Shown one piece after another: positions 31,969-40,780 of a DNA stretch of 64,000 nt. The notes under the pieces are model-generated. The model ran no database searches. It was given only the letters and a program-made list of their open reading frames with translations, and was not told the DNA's origin. The translations under genes and the position numbers were made by a program. The stretch's first letter is position 1. Each line of letters opens with the position of its first letter. This stretch comes from Candidatus Sulfotelmatobacter sp. (GTDB lineage: Bacteria; Acidobacteriota; Terriglobia; Terriglobales; Acidobacteriaceae). The stretch is from NCBI GenBank assembly GCA_036500765.1, contig DASYBM010000004.1, positions 1,674,001 through 1,738,000 of the forward strand. Direction: 5' to 3'.

Positions 31969-33225
31969 ATGTACTTCAAGGAACTCATTTCGCAAGGCTG
32001 GCAGTCGCTGATGCGCGATCGCATGCGGTCGGCGCTCACCATGCTGGGCATCGTGTGGGGCCTGGCGTCGGTGGTGCTGCTGCTGGCCTACGGGCAGGGG
32101 CTCGGGGGATGCGTGTTGCACGCGTTCCTCAACATGGGCAACAACGTCATCGTGATTTGGCCGGGGCAGACCAGCATGCAGGCGGGCGGACAACGCGCCG
32201 GCAAGGCGGTCAAGTACGAACTCGAGGACGTGGAAGCGATTCGCGACGAAGTGCCCATTGTGCGCGCGGTGAGCGGAGAGATCGACCGCGACTTCGGATT
32301 CAAGATTGGCACGCGCGTGGTTTCGATCCAGGTACGCGGCGTCGATATGCCGTATGGTCAGATGCGCAAGCTCGATCTGGCCGATGGCCGCTACTTTAAC
32401 GAGAGCGATTTCGCCGACCATCGGCGGGTGGTGATTCTCGGCTACGCGGCCGCCAAGAAAGTGTTTCAGGGCGCGCCCGGCGTGGGCCAGTACGTTGAAA
32501 TCGGCGGCCTCGATTTTGAAGTGATCGGCACCATGCGCAACAAAATTCAGGACTCGATGTATCAGGGACCGGATAACGACAACGGGTTCATCCCCTTTGC
32601 GTTGATGCGTGATTTGAAAAACATTCGCGATCCCGACGAGATCATCATTCAGCCGACCGCGCCGGAACTCAACAAGAAGGCGCTGGCCGCGGCTCGTGAA
32701 GTGATCGCGCGGCGGCACCACTTCGATCCCAAGGACGATAAGGCCACCCCGGAGTGGGACACGATTGAAGACCGCGCGATGGTCAACGCGTTCTCCTACG
32801 GGTTGCAGGCGGTGCTGGGACTGATCGGCGTGTGTACGCTGGCCGTGGGCGGCATCGGCGTGATGAACATCATGCTGGTGTCGGTGACCGAGCGCACGCG
32901 CGAAATCGGCCTGCGCAAGGCGATTGGGGCGCGCCCACGCCATATCCTGGTGCAGTTTCTGCTGGAGGCGCTGGTGCTCACATTCGTGGGCGGCATGATC
33001 GGTATGGCCGTCGCCGAACTGCTGACGTGGGCGATCCCGCCCATGCCGCTCTACGACGAGTTCTACAAAACCGCCGACCACGAAGGCGCAATCTTCCTGC
33101 ACGCCTCGATGGGCGTGATGATGATTTCGTTCGTGATTCTCTCGCTGGTCGGGATCGTCTCGGGATTCTTCCCGGCGCTGAAGGCCTCGCGCCTGAATCC
33201 AATCGAGGCGCTGCGGTACGAGTAG
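31969..33225 (+). CDS. MacB/FtsX-type ABC permease (no ATPase domain)
   Basis: A 418-residue permease homologous to the 29572 product. It has an N-terminal helix (MRSALTMLGIVWGLASVVLLLAYG), a periplasmic MacB_PCD domain and a C-terminal FtsX block with GGIGVMNIMLVSVTERTREIGLRKAIGARPRHILVQFL, ending SRLNPIEALRYE. The paired permeases could form a heterodimer. The ATPase is again absent. The ATG is four bases after a heptamer array, with no normal ribosome binding site. Confidence 0.9.
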   Translation: MYFKELISQGWQSLMRDRMRSALTMLGIVWGLASVVLLLAYGQGLGGCVLHAFLNMGNNVIVIWPGQTSMQAGGQRAGKAVKYELEDVEAIRDEVPIVRAVSGEIDRDFGFKIGTRVVSIQVRGVDMPYGQMRKLDLADGRYFNESDFADHRRVVILGYAAAKKVFQGAPGVGQYVEIGGLDFEVIGTMRNKIQDSMYQGPDNDNGFIPFALMRDLKNIRDPDEIIIQPTAPELNKKALAAAREVIARRHHFDPKDDKATPEWDTIEDRAMVNAFSYGLQAVLGLIGVCTLAVGGIGVMNIMLVSVTERTREIGLRKAIGARPRHILVQFLLEALVLTFVGGMIGMAVAELLTWAIPPMPLYDEFYKTADHEGAIFLHASMGVMMISFVILSLVGIVSGFFPALKASRLNPIEALRYE

Positions 33226-33361
33226 GGCAGCGGATTCTTCTTTTCGCAAAACGTACAATCGCCCTCCATTGCAATCATCGCGCAGCCGTAGAGCCCTGCC
33301 TGCTTTTATCTCAAGTCGTCTGCGGCCTCGTCGAGTGAGCTAGAATTTGAAGGGTCGATCT

Positions 33362-33889
33362 ATGCAAGGAAAGATTCTCCGCACCATTGTGCCCATCGGT
33401 CTGATGGTGCTCACGCTGGCCACGATACGATTTCCGGACATTCTCGCCAGGGCGGCCGGCCGGTGGCTCGGCCTTCAGAACAGGTTGGATCCGACATCGC
33501 TGCACTTGCAGGGAGAATTTGTGGAGAGCAACCTGGGATCGGCACGGGAACCGGATGGCTCGGTCACGGTGAGAATGATTGCGCAACAGTATCTTTTTGT
33601 GCCGCAATGCGTGCTGGTGCCCGCCGGCGTCACCGTACACTTTCGCCTGACCAGCGCGGACGCGGTGCACATGCTGACCATCGCCGGAACAGAACACGGC
33701 ATTGAGGTTGTGCCGGGTGCGGTGAGCCAGGCGAGCTTCCAGTTTTCACACTTGGGGACTTTCGCCATGCCTTGCCACGAGTTTTGCGGGCCTGGGCACT
33801 TTGCCATGAGGTCGCGGCTGATAGTCGTTTCCCAAAACCAGTTTCAGTCTTTAAGTTCGACGCAAAGGGTGAACTGTGAATCGCGTTAA
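33362..33889 (+). CDS. CuA-domain protein, cytochrome c oxidase subunit II-like
   Basis: A 175-residue protein with one N-terminal membrane helix (IVPIGLMVLTLATI) and a periplasmic cupredoxin domain. All CuA ligands are visible: H103 in DAVHMLTI, then C138, E140, C142, H146 and M149 in PCHEFCGPGHFAM. A single helix instead of two recalls subunit II of ba3-type oxidases. No subunit I gene is adjacent. It overlaps the next gene, a dihaem cytochrome c, by 14 bases, so the two are probably an electron-transfer pair. Confidence 0.85.
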   Translation: MQGKILRTIVPIGLMVLTLATIRFPDILARAAGRWLGLQNRLDPTSLHLQGEFVESNLGSAREPDGSVTVRMIAQQYLFVPQCVLVPAGVTVHFRLTSADAVHMLTIAGTEHGIEVVPGAVSQASFQFSHLGTFAMPCHEFCGPGHFAMRSRLIVVSQNQFQSLSSTQRVNCESR

Positions 33890-34730
33890 AGCACCTGCTC
33901 TGGGATCCCAACGCACCGGATGGTTCGGCGGGAGATGGGTCGGCGGGAGATGGGTCGGCGCCGGGTGGGTCGGGGCGGCCATTCTGACTCTGGCCATACC
34001 GCTTACAGTTTGGCCAAGTTCGCTTCTTCCTGCCCTAGGCGCGGCCGTAGATCGAGCGGGAGAAAACGTTCCCCCTCCACTTCGAATTCCTTCCAATATT
34101 GCCTGGACCAGAGAAACCATCGCCACTGCCTCCGCCGGCGCTGCTCTGCGCGGATTGTTCATTGCGCGGCGTTGCGAACATTGCCACGGGACCGAAGGCT
34201 TCAGCGCGGAATCGGCAATCCCCAATTTAGCCGGAATGGATCCCCTGGTGATGTGGAAGCAACTGGAAGATTTCCGATCCGCAAAACGCGAATCGCCGGT
34301 GATGCAGAAGATCGCTGCCGTACTCTCCGGCAAAGATTCCGCCGACCTGGCGGCGTATTACTCCATGCTTCCGACTTCCCCTGACCCGCAGGACACGAGG
34401 GCATTCCCTCAAGCCCCGCTAAGACCGGCCGATACGGGGGTAGCAGGGGGACTCATCGCCAGCGGCGACGCCGGGAGAGGGATTCCACCGTGCCAGGCCT
34501 GCCACGGCCCGGTCGGTCATAAGATGGGGGCTCCGTCCCTCGCGACGCAGAACGCCGACTACATTCTCACGCAGCTCGAGAAATTCGCGGCCGGAACTCG
34601 CGCCAATGACATTGACATGCCTATGCGCAGCATCGCATCTGACCTTACGGAGGAAGAGCGGCGCGCCTTAGCCGAATATTATGGCGCCGGTCTTGGACAA
34701 TCCCCTGCGGGCGCGACTGTTCATAAATAG
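33876..34730 (+). CDS. dihaem cytochrome c (c4-like)
   Basis: A 284-residue exported c-type cytochrome with two CXXCH sites, CEHCH (100-104) and CQACH (206-210), each in a cytochrome c fold with a later Met as probable sixth ligand. An N-terminal hydrophobic segment (VGAAILTLAIPLTVWPSSLL) serves as signal or anchor. Before it, 15-nt tandem repeats encode WFGGRWVGGRWVGAGWVG. The start is GTG at 33876, with AAAGGG upstream. It likely passes electrons to or from the CuA protein encoded just before. Confidence 0.85.
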   Translation: MNRVKAPALGSQRTGWFGGRWVGGRWVGAGWVGAAILTLAIPLTVWPSSLLPALGAAVDRAGENVPPPLRIPSNIAWTRETIATASAGAALRGLFIARRCEHCHGTEGFSAESAIPNLAGMDPLVMWKQLEDFRSAKRESPVMQKIAAVLSGKDSADLAAYYSMLPTSPDPQDTRAFPQAPLRPADTGVAGGLIASGDAGRGIPPCQACHGPVGHKMGAPSLATQNADYILTQLEKFAAGTRANDIDMPMRSIASDLTEEERRALAEYYGAGLGQSPAGATVHK

Positions 34731-34770
34731 ACTTGGCTGATTGGGCGGTGCGGTACGAGTAGAGTTGCAG

Positions 34771-34832
34771 CTTATTGCGATCAATCGTTTATCGATCAAT
34801 CGCTTATCGATCAATCGTTTATCGATCAATCA
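34771..34832. repeat. 15-nt tandem repeats, consensus TTTATCGATCAATCG
   Basis: Three full 15-nt units plus a degenerate first unit between the cytochrome c gene and a small hypothetical gene, whose stop codon and last codons lie in the last unit. Rich in ATCGAT and GATC. Confidence 0.85.
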
Positions 34833-35088
34833 TCGAAAGGATCGCAGCATACAGCCTTGGTTTCGGCTTCTGATCTGGGAATGCGCTGCGTAACGGGCAG
34901 TGCGAGTCCGTTCGAGGTAAGACTGTTGCGGGTGCGTGGTACTCTGCAAGTCCTCTCTCTGCGCCAAATTTACGCCAAAGTTCGATGGACAAAGACTCAT
35001 ACTCTTCATTCGACAGACCCGCGGTATGGGCCTCCTCGGCAGCGATCTCGAGCAGCCTTTCGTAGTCCATTTGTGAATAGGCGGTCAT
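34819..35088 (-). CDS. small hypothetical protein
   Basis: An 89-residue protein with an acidic helical N-terminal half (DYERLLEIAAEEAHTAGLSNEEYESLSIELWRKFG) and no signal peptide. The start at 35088 has GGAG eight bases upstream. The stop codon and final residues (SMIDR) are encoded by the ATCGATCAATC tandem repeat, so the natural end may have been altered. Not recognised as a family. Confidence 0.55.
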   Translation of the reverse strand: MTAYSQMDYERLLEIAAEEAHTAGLSNEEYESLSIELWRKFGAERGLAEYHAPATVLPRTDSHCPLRSAFPDQKPKPRLYAAILSMIDR

Positions 35089-35309
35089 GCTGGTTTCTCC
35101 GTCGTTACTCTCCCGGGCTCGCTGAGACCGGAAGCTCTTTGCCCAGGGGATCCAATGTATTCGACACGATGCCCCTAATAAAGAGATTGAGCGCCCCAAC
35201 TGCGGCGGTCAATGGAAATGGAGGGGCAATTAGTAACTAGAAAGATACTTCCGGCAAAGAAAAAAGCGTGAAATGCAGACCGAATTGGATTCCGCCGGAC
35301 AGGCGATGG

Positions 35310-36419
35310 TCACAGTCCTAATCGGGACAGGCCGTTGCGGATTGCGGCTTCGAGCCGGGGGGAGCGTTTCACTTCGGTGGCAATCCGGTATCTCGTAATC
35401 TCGCGCCAGTGACGTACGGTGGAGGCCGTGACGGCAGCGTAAAGCGTCTGCCGAGCGCTATTGGCGAACCATTCCTTGTAGCCCTCGGCTCCTAACCCCA
35501 AATCCACGCGCGCCATGGAACTCATGTCGCAGGCTTCGATCAGAATCTTCGCCAGCAGGCAATAGCCAGGAGAGTTTTCTTCGCAGCGAATATCGAACGT
35601 CGTCTGATACAGGAACCAGCCTTCGTGGAACTGGAAACCAAAGCTCCAGGCCACCGGCCGGTCTGCGATCTTGAAGCTGCTGAAAGTCACGATTCCCGAG
35701 TCGGAGAGCCTTTTGGCGAGATCCTCCATGAAGAGCTGGCGCTCGCCAGTCTCGAGGAAACTGGTGCGCTGTCTTGCCTGGAAGCGGGCCACATGGGCTT
35801 CGAAAAACGCGGGCAGCGCGGCCTGAATCTCGTTCCAGGAGTGAAGGTAGGTGGCGGTCACAGGGCCCTCACGCTCCAGCGCGCGCAGGCAGCGGCGCAG
35901 CTGTCGCTTGCCTTTCACCATGGTCTTGAACTCTTGCCGTTGCGCGGCCGACCCCAATTCGACCTGGGGGCACGAGTATGCCGGCCGCAGGTGAACGTGA
36001 AAGCCATACTTCTTGCCCGCGGTGCGCAGCGCATTCGGAGTCGCCGAGTCGGCGGGCAGGTTGGCCAACTTCAGAGTGCCCATCTTTAATTGTTTCAGCC
36101 GATCGAAAATCGCCTCGACGAATTCCGCGCGCCGCTGGGGATGACACAGGAATTCGCAATAGTCCGCAGTATTCGCGGCCAGAAAGCTCACTTCGTCGCC
36201 GCTCGCGTCCGTGGCAAGAGAAGCCACAGCGACCAGGTCATCCTCGTCGTAACCCAGGAACAGAAGCGGCTTTAGAGCGGCGTGGTAAGCGGACTGCACA
36301 GCGAGCGCCCATTCGCAGGTATAGAACACCTGGGGCCGTTCCATCTGCACGACCAGTTCGTTCCAGCGTCGCAGCAGAAGAGGCTCTTCTGGAACCTTCT
36401 TCATCAGGACAATGCGCAA
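35310..36419 (-). CDS. BioF2/CelD-like GNAT-fold acetyltransferase
   Basis: A 369-residue cytosolic protein of the FemAB/CelD type (GNAT-like double domain). Landmarks are WNELVVQMERPQVFYTCEWALAV near the N-terminus, a basic middle helix (KTMVKGKRQLRRCLRALERE) and the acetyltransferase part FSSFKIADRPVAWSFGFQFHEGWFLYQTTFD with DLGLGAEGYKEWFAN. Relatives are found in exopolysaccharide and cellulose loci, but no such gene is adjacent, so the acceptor is unknown. Confidence 0.82.
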   Translation of the reverse strand: MRIVLMKKVPEEPLLLRRWNELVVQMERPQVFYTCEWALAVQSAYHAALKPLLFLGYDEDDLVAVASLATDASGDEVSFLAANTADYCEFLCHPQRRAEFVEAIFDRLKQLKMGTLKLANLPADSATPNALRTAGKKYGFHVHLRPAYSCPQVELGSAAQRQEFKTMVKGKRQLRRCLRALEREGPVTATYLHSWNEIQAALPAFFEAHVARFQARQRTSFLETGERQLFMEDLAKRLSDSGIVTFSSFKIADRPVAWSFGFQFHEGWFLYQTTFDIRCEENSPGYCLLAKILIEACDMSSMARVDLGLGAEGYKEWFANSARQTLYAAVTASTVRHWREITRYRIATEVKRSPRLEAAIRNGLSRLGL

Positions 36420-36883
36420 ACTTCCTCCCGGAATTTCAACTTTGTGAAGAGCAGGCTGCCAGCCGCTCCTGATGATTGAGGTCCTTTTTTCGCAGAAATA
36501 ACAAGATAGAAGGTGTGCTTCTGGCTTGTCAAAGACGATTCAAACACAGCAGGCATAGCGCTTCTGCAAAACGGCCGGGGAGGAAGAAATCCGGCAGCAC
36601 TGCCGTTCTTTCCTATTGATTCACACCAAACCATAGTCGGGCGTTTCGGTCCCTCCCCAAAGGTCAAGTCATCAGGAGAGAAATATGGCGTTCGCTCGCA
36701 GATCGTGGCATAAACTCACAATCGGATGATGAGCCTGTGCGTAAGGCAAATCAATCTCGGGCACCGCACAACCCGCCTCGATACAGGGACAACGAAAAAC
36801 GGAGAAGGCCGGGAAGTAGCGAGTGTTCACGCATGAGAACGGCGCTCGTAATTCTTGCTAGACTTTCTTGCTACGGCCCTAAG
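36420..36883. other. 464-bp intergenic region
   Basis: Divergent region between the acetyltransferase and the YeiB-like gene. Short frames are present on both strands but show no family resemblance and no ribosome binding site. No repeat was recognised. Confidence 0.45.
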
Positions 36884-38076
36884 ATGTCTGCCCTCGCTGA
36901 ATCCGTCACTGTCAATGTCGCCGCCAAGCGCGCCCGCCTCGAATCGATCGATGTGGTTCGCGGCCTCATCATGATCTTGATGGCCATCGATCATACCCGC
37001 GATTTCTTCAGTAACTCCGGCGTGAATCCGACCGACCCTGCGACCACCACGATCCCGCTTTTCTTCACGCGCTGGATCACGCATTTCTGCGCGCCTACTT
37101 TTTTTCTGCTCACTGGAACCGGCGCGTTCCTGGCGCGCCGGCGAAAGTCCACGAGCGAACTGTCGAGTTTCCTCTTTACGCGCGGCCTGTGGCTTATTTT
37201 TCTCGAGTTGGTGGTCACTCGCGACCTCGGATGGCAATTCAACTTCGATTATCACGTGACCATGCTGATCGTGCTGTGGGCGCTGGGCTGGGCGATGATC
37301 GCGCTCTCCGCTCTGGTTTATCTGCCGCCGGCTGCGGTCACGGCTTTCGGCGTCGTGATGATCGCCACGCATAACTTATTCGACTCTGTCCAGCCGACAT
37401 CCTGGCTATTGTCGATCCTTCATGGTCCCGGCTTCGTGCTGGAGACTCCGACTCATACCGTATTCGTGCCTTATCCGCTCATTCCCTGGATCGGCGTCAC
37501 AGCGGTTGGCTACGGTCTCGGGCAGATTTATAGTTGGCCCGCCGATCGGCGCAGGACTTTCCTGTTGCGTCTCGGTGTGGGCCTGACGGCAGCGTTTATC
37601 GTTCTTCGCGCCATTAACATTTATGGCGATCCGCAACCCTGGAGCACGCAACGGTCGGCGGCCTTCACCGTCTTGTCATTTCTGAACACTACGAAATACC
37701 CACCGTCGCTGCTATATCTGCTGATGACTCTGGGCCCAGCCACACTGTTTCTTTGGGCAGTGGATGCGGCAACCCCCCGGTGGCTGCGCCCGCGCTCATC
37801 TTCGGCAAAGTCCCCATGTTCTATTATCTGCTCCACATCCCACTCATTCATCTCCTTGCGATCGCAGTCTGCTACGCGCGTTACGGCCACGTCTACTGGA
37901 TGTTCCAATCTCCTACTCTCGGTCAGTTTCCTTTCACCCAGCCACCAGGCTGGGGATATTCTCTGCCGATCGTCTACCTGGTCTGGGCGATTGTAGTGGT
38001 GACGTTGTATCCGTTGTGCCGCTGGTTCGCTGGCGTACGGCAGCGAAGAAGCGACGCCTGGCTCAGTTATCTCTGA
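36884..38076 (+). pseudogene. DUF1624/YeiB-like membrane acyltransferase, frameshifted
   Basis: A polytopic membrane protein of the DUF1624 (heparan-alpha-glucosaminide N-acetyltransferase-like) family. It opens ARLESIDVVRGLIMILMAIDHTRDFF and has at least eight hydrophobic helices. The frame is broken near 37776 in a run of six C. One extra C would restore DAATPPVAAPALIFGKVPMFYYLLH and a family-like C-terminus ending at 38076. Without it the first frame runs on to 37996 as nonsense. This may be a sequencing error, a phase-variable tract or a real mutation. The start at 36884 has a weak ribosome binding site. Confidence 0.75.
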
Positions 38077-38212
38077 AATGAAGTTGCGCATCTCGAAAGT
38101 CGACTTCGAGCAGAGGCGTAATGGTCGCGGTGCTTCAGTCGCGGAGCGGCGACATGTGTTAGCCCGGGGCGTATGCCCTGGGGTAAGTCAGAAAGATTGA
38201 ACCTGTCCCGTA

Positions 38213-38243
38213 GAGCCTGCCCTGAGCGCAGTCGAAGGAGACG
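38213..38243. repeat. half element of the palindromic repeat family
   Basis: CCTGCCCTGAGCGCAGTCGAAGG, related to copies at 17568 and 56237. Confidence 0.45.
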
Positions 38244-38256
38244 GTACAAACCGGCC

Positions 38257-39027
38257 CTATGATTTCGTAGCGAGAATTTTCTTCCTTACCGACGCCGGCA
38301 GCGTCTCACACGCCGTACGCAACACCAACCGCGGAGCACGCCCCCGAATCTTCGTCAGATACGGTACGGTGCGCTTCGCATCAAATTTCGCCGTCTCGCG
38401 CAAAAGCCAGCCGAGGCCTTTTTGCACCATGTCGTCCCGGTCGGCCAGCAGCGAATCGGAGAGGTCTACGATCTCACGGAAAAACATCTTCGCCCGTGCT
38501 CCGCGGATCAGCGCCACGCAGGCCGCCCGCCGGTGCCACCGTTTCGGTGACTTTGCCCAACGGAATACATCCGCCACTCGCGCCGGATTCGCCGCGACCA
38601 TGGGAGAGATCAGACAATGCACCAATCCATCATGATCGGCCCAGCTGCCGATGCGGTTGAGCCACGACTCGAATTTGCGAAATTCGCGATCGCCAAACCG
38701 ATCGTCCAGCTTCTCTAACAAAAATACGGCGGCGACTTTTTCTTCGAGCACTCGGCCTGTAAACAATTCATCCGCGACCGCGACCAGAAAATCGAAGTCG
38801 TGCTCCCGCAAAATTTCCAGTCGGCAGCGCCGCGCTGCCCGCCGCAGGGCCGCCGTATACCAACCGTGCGACTCTATCGCTTCCTTGAAAAACCATTGCA
38901 CTCCAGCCGCATGCTCCGCCGAGCCGCCATTTTTCAGTGCAATCCGAATCTGCTCTGCAACCTCCAACGGAGTGCCGAACAATGTTTCGGGTTGCGCCGG
39001 CTTGATCTTCTGAGAAGCCCGCGCCAT
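38257..39027 (-). CDS. AlkD-like DNA alkylation repair protein
   Basis: A 256-residue HEAT-repeat protein of the AlkC/AlkD DNA glycosylase family, which removes bulky alkylated bases without base flipping. Typical segments are AVFLLEKLDDRF, WLNRIGSWADHDGLVHCL with a family aspartate, RWAKSPKRWHRRAACVALIRG, and DMVQKGLGWLLRETAK near the C-terminus. Its ATG overlaps the MFS stop codon (TAATG), so it is co-translated with the transporter upstream. Confidence 0.87.
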   Translation of the reverse strand: MARASQKIKPAQPETLFGTPLEVAEQIRIALKNGGSAEHAAGVQWFFKEAIESHGWYTAALRRAARRCRLEILREHDFDFLVAVADELFTGRVLEEKVAAVFLLEKLDDRFGDREFRKFESWLNRIGSWADHDGLVHCLISPMVAANPARVADVFRWAKSPKRWHRRAACVALIRGARAKMFFREIVDLSDSLLADRDDMVQKGLGWLLRETAKFDAKRTVPYLTKIRGRAPRLVLRTACETLPASVRKKILATKS

Positions 39028-40298
39028 TACTTCACTTCCTCCGTCTCGACCCGGATGAATCTGTCATAAATCCACAGCAACAAAGTTGTAACCATGCCGA
39101 CCGCAATTACGGACCACCAGACCAGTTCCGGACGGTGCCTCTCTTCGCCGAAGTGGTGAATCAGCCATCCGCTAAATTTGCCCGCAACTAAGGATCCGAT
39201 GCCCAGCGGTAGAAATGCGAAACCCATATACGTGCCCTGTTGCCCGGGCGGCGCGAGCCGAGAGATGTAGTCGTAATAACGCGGCTGCTGCACGATTTCG
39301 CCGATCGCAACTACAACCAGCGTCGCCACCGCCATCCACACCGACGGATGCACGATGAGCAAAATCCATGCCAGACTGGAAATCAGTGTGCCCAACACGA
39401 TGGCATGAAAAGCGTGCATCTTCTTGGTTAAGAAGCCGATCGCCATCGTGAAACAAATTACGACCAGTGGATCGGTCACCAGAATCAGCTCCGTATCTGC
39501 CTTTGCGTCGATATAACCGGAAATGTAGAGCGGCAGGGCGATGAATTCCTGCCAGAAAACTATCCAGTAGCCCGTGAAGATAAGCAAGAAAAGCATGAAG
39601 CGCGGGTTGGAAAGAACGGTGAGAAAGTTTCTTCCGACTTGCGCGAGGCTGGCTGCGGGGGCGTCGGTGGCTTGCCGTGGTTCCCGAAAAAAAAGCACAA
39701 CAAAGAACAGCATTGCGAACACGCTGATGGCGGCCATGCGAAAGACACTTTCCATACCTGCGTGTCGATGCACCCACGAAGCAAGATAGGGTCCGGCTGT
39801 GCTGCCAACGTTGACCAGCGTGTAATAAATGGAGTATCCCACCGATCGGACATTTTCTTTGGAGGCGCGGGCCGTGGTTCCTACGACGCTCGGCTTTACC
39901 AGCGCGACGCCCAGCGCCGGCAGCACGAGCACGAATGCGACCAGCGTCCCGAGAGGCACGGCATCGCGCACAGGCGCGAACCACTGTGCGCCAATTGAAC
40001 CTAAGGAGAAATACGCGATCGTCAGAAACAGATAAGCGAGCGAGAGGGCGCGGCGGAAACCAAGGCGGTCCGCGATCGCGCCGCCAAATACCGCGATGAT
40101 CCAAACCCAACCGCCGAACATCCCAGTGAGGCTGCTGGCGCGTTGAACATCAAAGTGCAGTCCTTCATGCAAGTAACGAGCCAGAACGGCGAACACGGCG
40201 TAATAAGAGAGCCGCTCAAAAAGTTCGCTGATATTCGCAATCCAAAACGGCCGCTCGAATCCGGTGCGGATTTCCTCAAAGCGTTGCGAGAAGGTCAA
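39027..40298 (-). CDS. POT-type MFS transporter
   Basis: A 423-residue major-facilitator transporter with twelve predicted helices. The N-terminal motif WIANISELFERLSYYAVFAVLARYL contains the ExxER pattern of proton-dependent oligopeptide transporters; GIADRLGF-like loop GGAIADRLGFRRAL follows. The substrate cannot be read from sequence. The start is TTG at 40298, with AGGAG five bases upstream. It overlaps the stop of the DUF167 pseudogene and is followed, with one base overlap, by the AlkD gene. Confidence 0.85.
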   Translation of the reverse strand: MTFSQRFEEIRTGFERPFWIANISELFERLSYYAVFAVLARYLHEGLHFDVQRASSLTGMFGGWVWIIAVFGGAIADRLGFRRALSLAYLFLTIAYFSLGSIGAQWFAPVRDAVPLGTLVAFVLVLPALGVALVKPSVVGTTARASKENVRSVGYSIYYTLVNVGSTAGPYLASWVHRHAGMESVFRMAAISVFAMLFFVVLFFREPRQATDAPAASLAQVGRNFLTVLSNPRFMLFLLIFTGYWIVFWQEFIALPLYISGYIDAKADTELILVTDPLVVICFTMAIGFLTKKMHAFHAIVLGTLISSLAWILLIVHPSVWMAVATLVVVAIGEIVQQPRYYDYISRLAPPGQQGTYMGFAFLPLGIGSLVAGKFSGWLIHHFGEERHRPELVWWSVIAVGMVTTLLLWIYDRFIRVETEEVK

Positions 40299-40652
40299 AG
40301 TAGCTCCTGATTATTTGTGTGGCGCGGGTACTCTTGCCAGCGAAATGCAGCGCGAAAGCGCTGGTCGACGTCAGCCGCGCAATCGCTCCGCGCGTACTCC
40401 GCTGTAACTCCCGCCACGCGAATTACTTTATTCCGGCTGTTCAAGCCGGACGCAATGGTAACGGAAGATCGCGACACCTTCAAAAGTTTCGCGAACAATT
40501 CGACGCGGGCCTTTTCGCTCGACTCTCTACCGGAGGCGTGGTCAACGACAATTTCAGCGCGTCGCCCACTTCGCCGCAGCATTTTTCTTCGCGCGAGGAT
40601 GAACCTTGACCGCGAACCTCGCCCCATCGCCGTTTTCATGAATCGCAAACAT
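40295..40652 (-). pseudogene. DUF167 (YggU) gene with two frameshifts
   Basis: The gene begins at ATG 40652 behind GAGGGAA with MFAIHENGDGARFAVKVHP, then RAKKNA, the DUF167 start. The frame then switches, and the next part GEVGDALKLSLTTPPVESRAK is read in a second frame. A further switch in an A run gives KARVELFAKLLKVSRSSVTI in a third frame through to the stop at 40295. Each switch fits one missing base. Order and identity of the three parts match an intact DUF167 protein, so it has decayed (or two sequencing errors occurred). Confidence 0.72.
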
Positions 40653-40671
40653 TTCCCTCATAAGAGCACTG

Positions 40672-40763
40672 GTCATCCTGAGCGAAGCGAAGGATCTATG
40701 TAGCTCGCCGGCGCCACCTTAATGCATATATCCTTCGCGGCAAAAAAAGCCGCTTAGGATGAC
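40672..40763. repeat. dispersed palindromic repeat
   Basis: Begins GTCATCCTGAGCGAAGCGAA and ends GCCGCTTAGGATGAC; arms about 30 bases with a central GCATATATCC segment. Lies between the YggS gene and the DUF167 pseudogene. Confidence 0.75.
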
Positions 40764-40780
40764 AGGACACTGAGAGTGCG

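Noticed and set aside
31927-33258. 443-codon minus-strand frame
   Set aside because: Antisense to the second permease, His/Arg-rich, without any motif.
36404-36667. Short minus-strand frame upstream of the acetyltransferase
   Set aside because: Overlaps the acetyltransferase start in another frame and has no recognisable features.
40317-40703. Plus-strand frame over the DUF167 region
   Set aside because: Antisense to the pseudogene, whose three-frame protein match is far more convincing.
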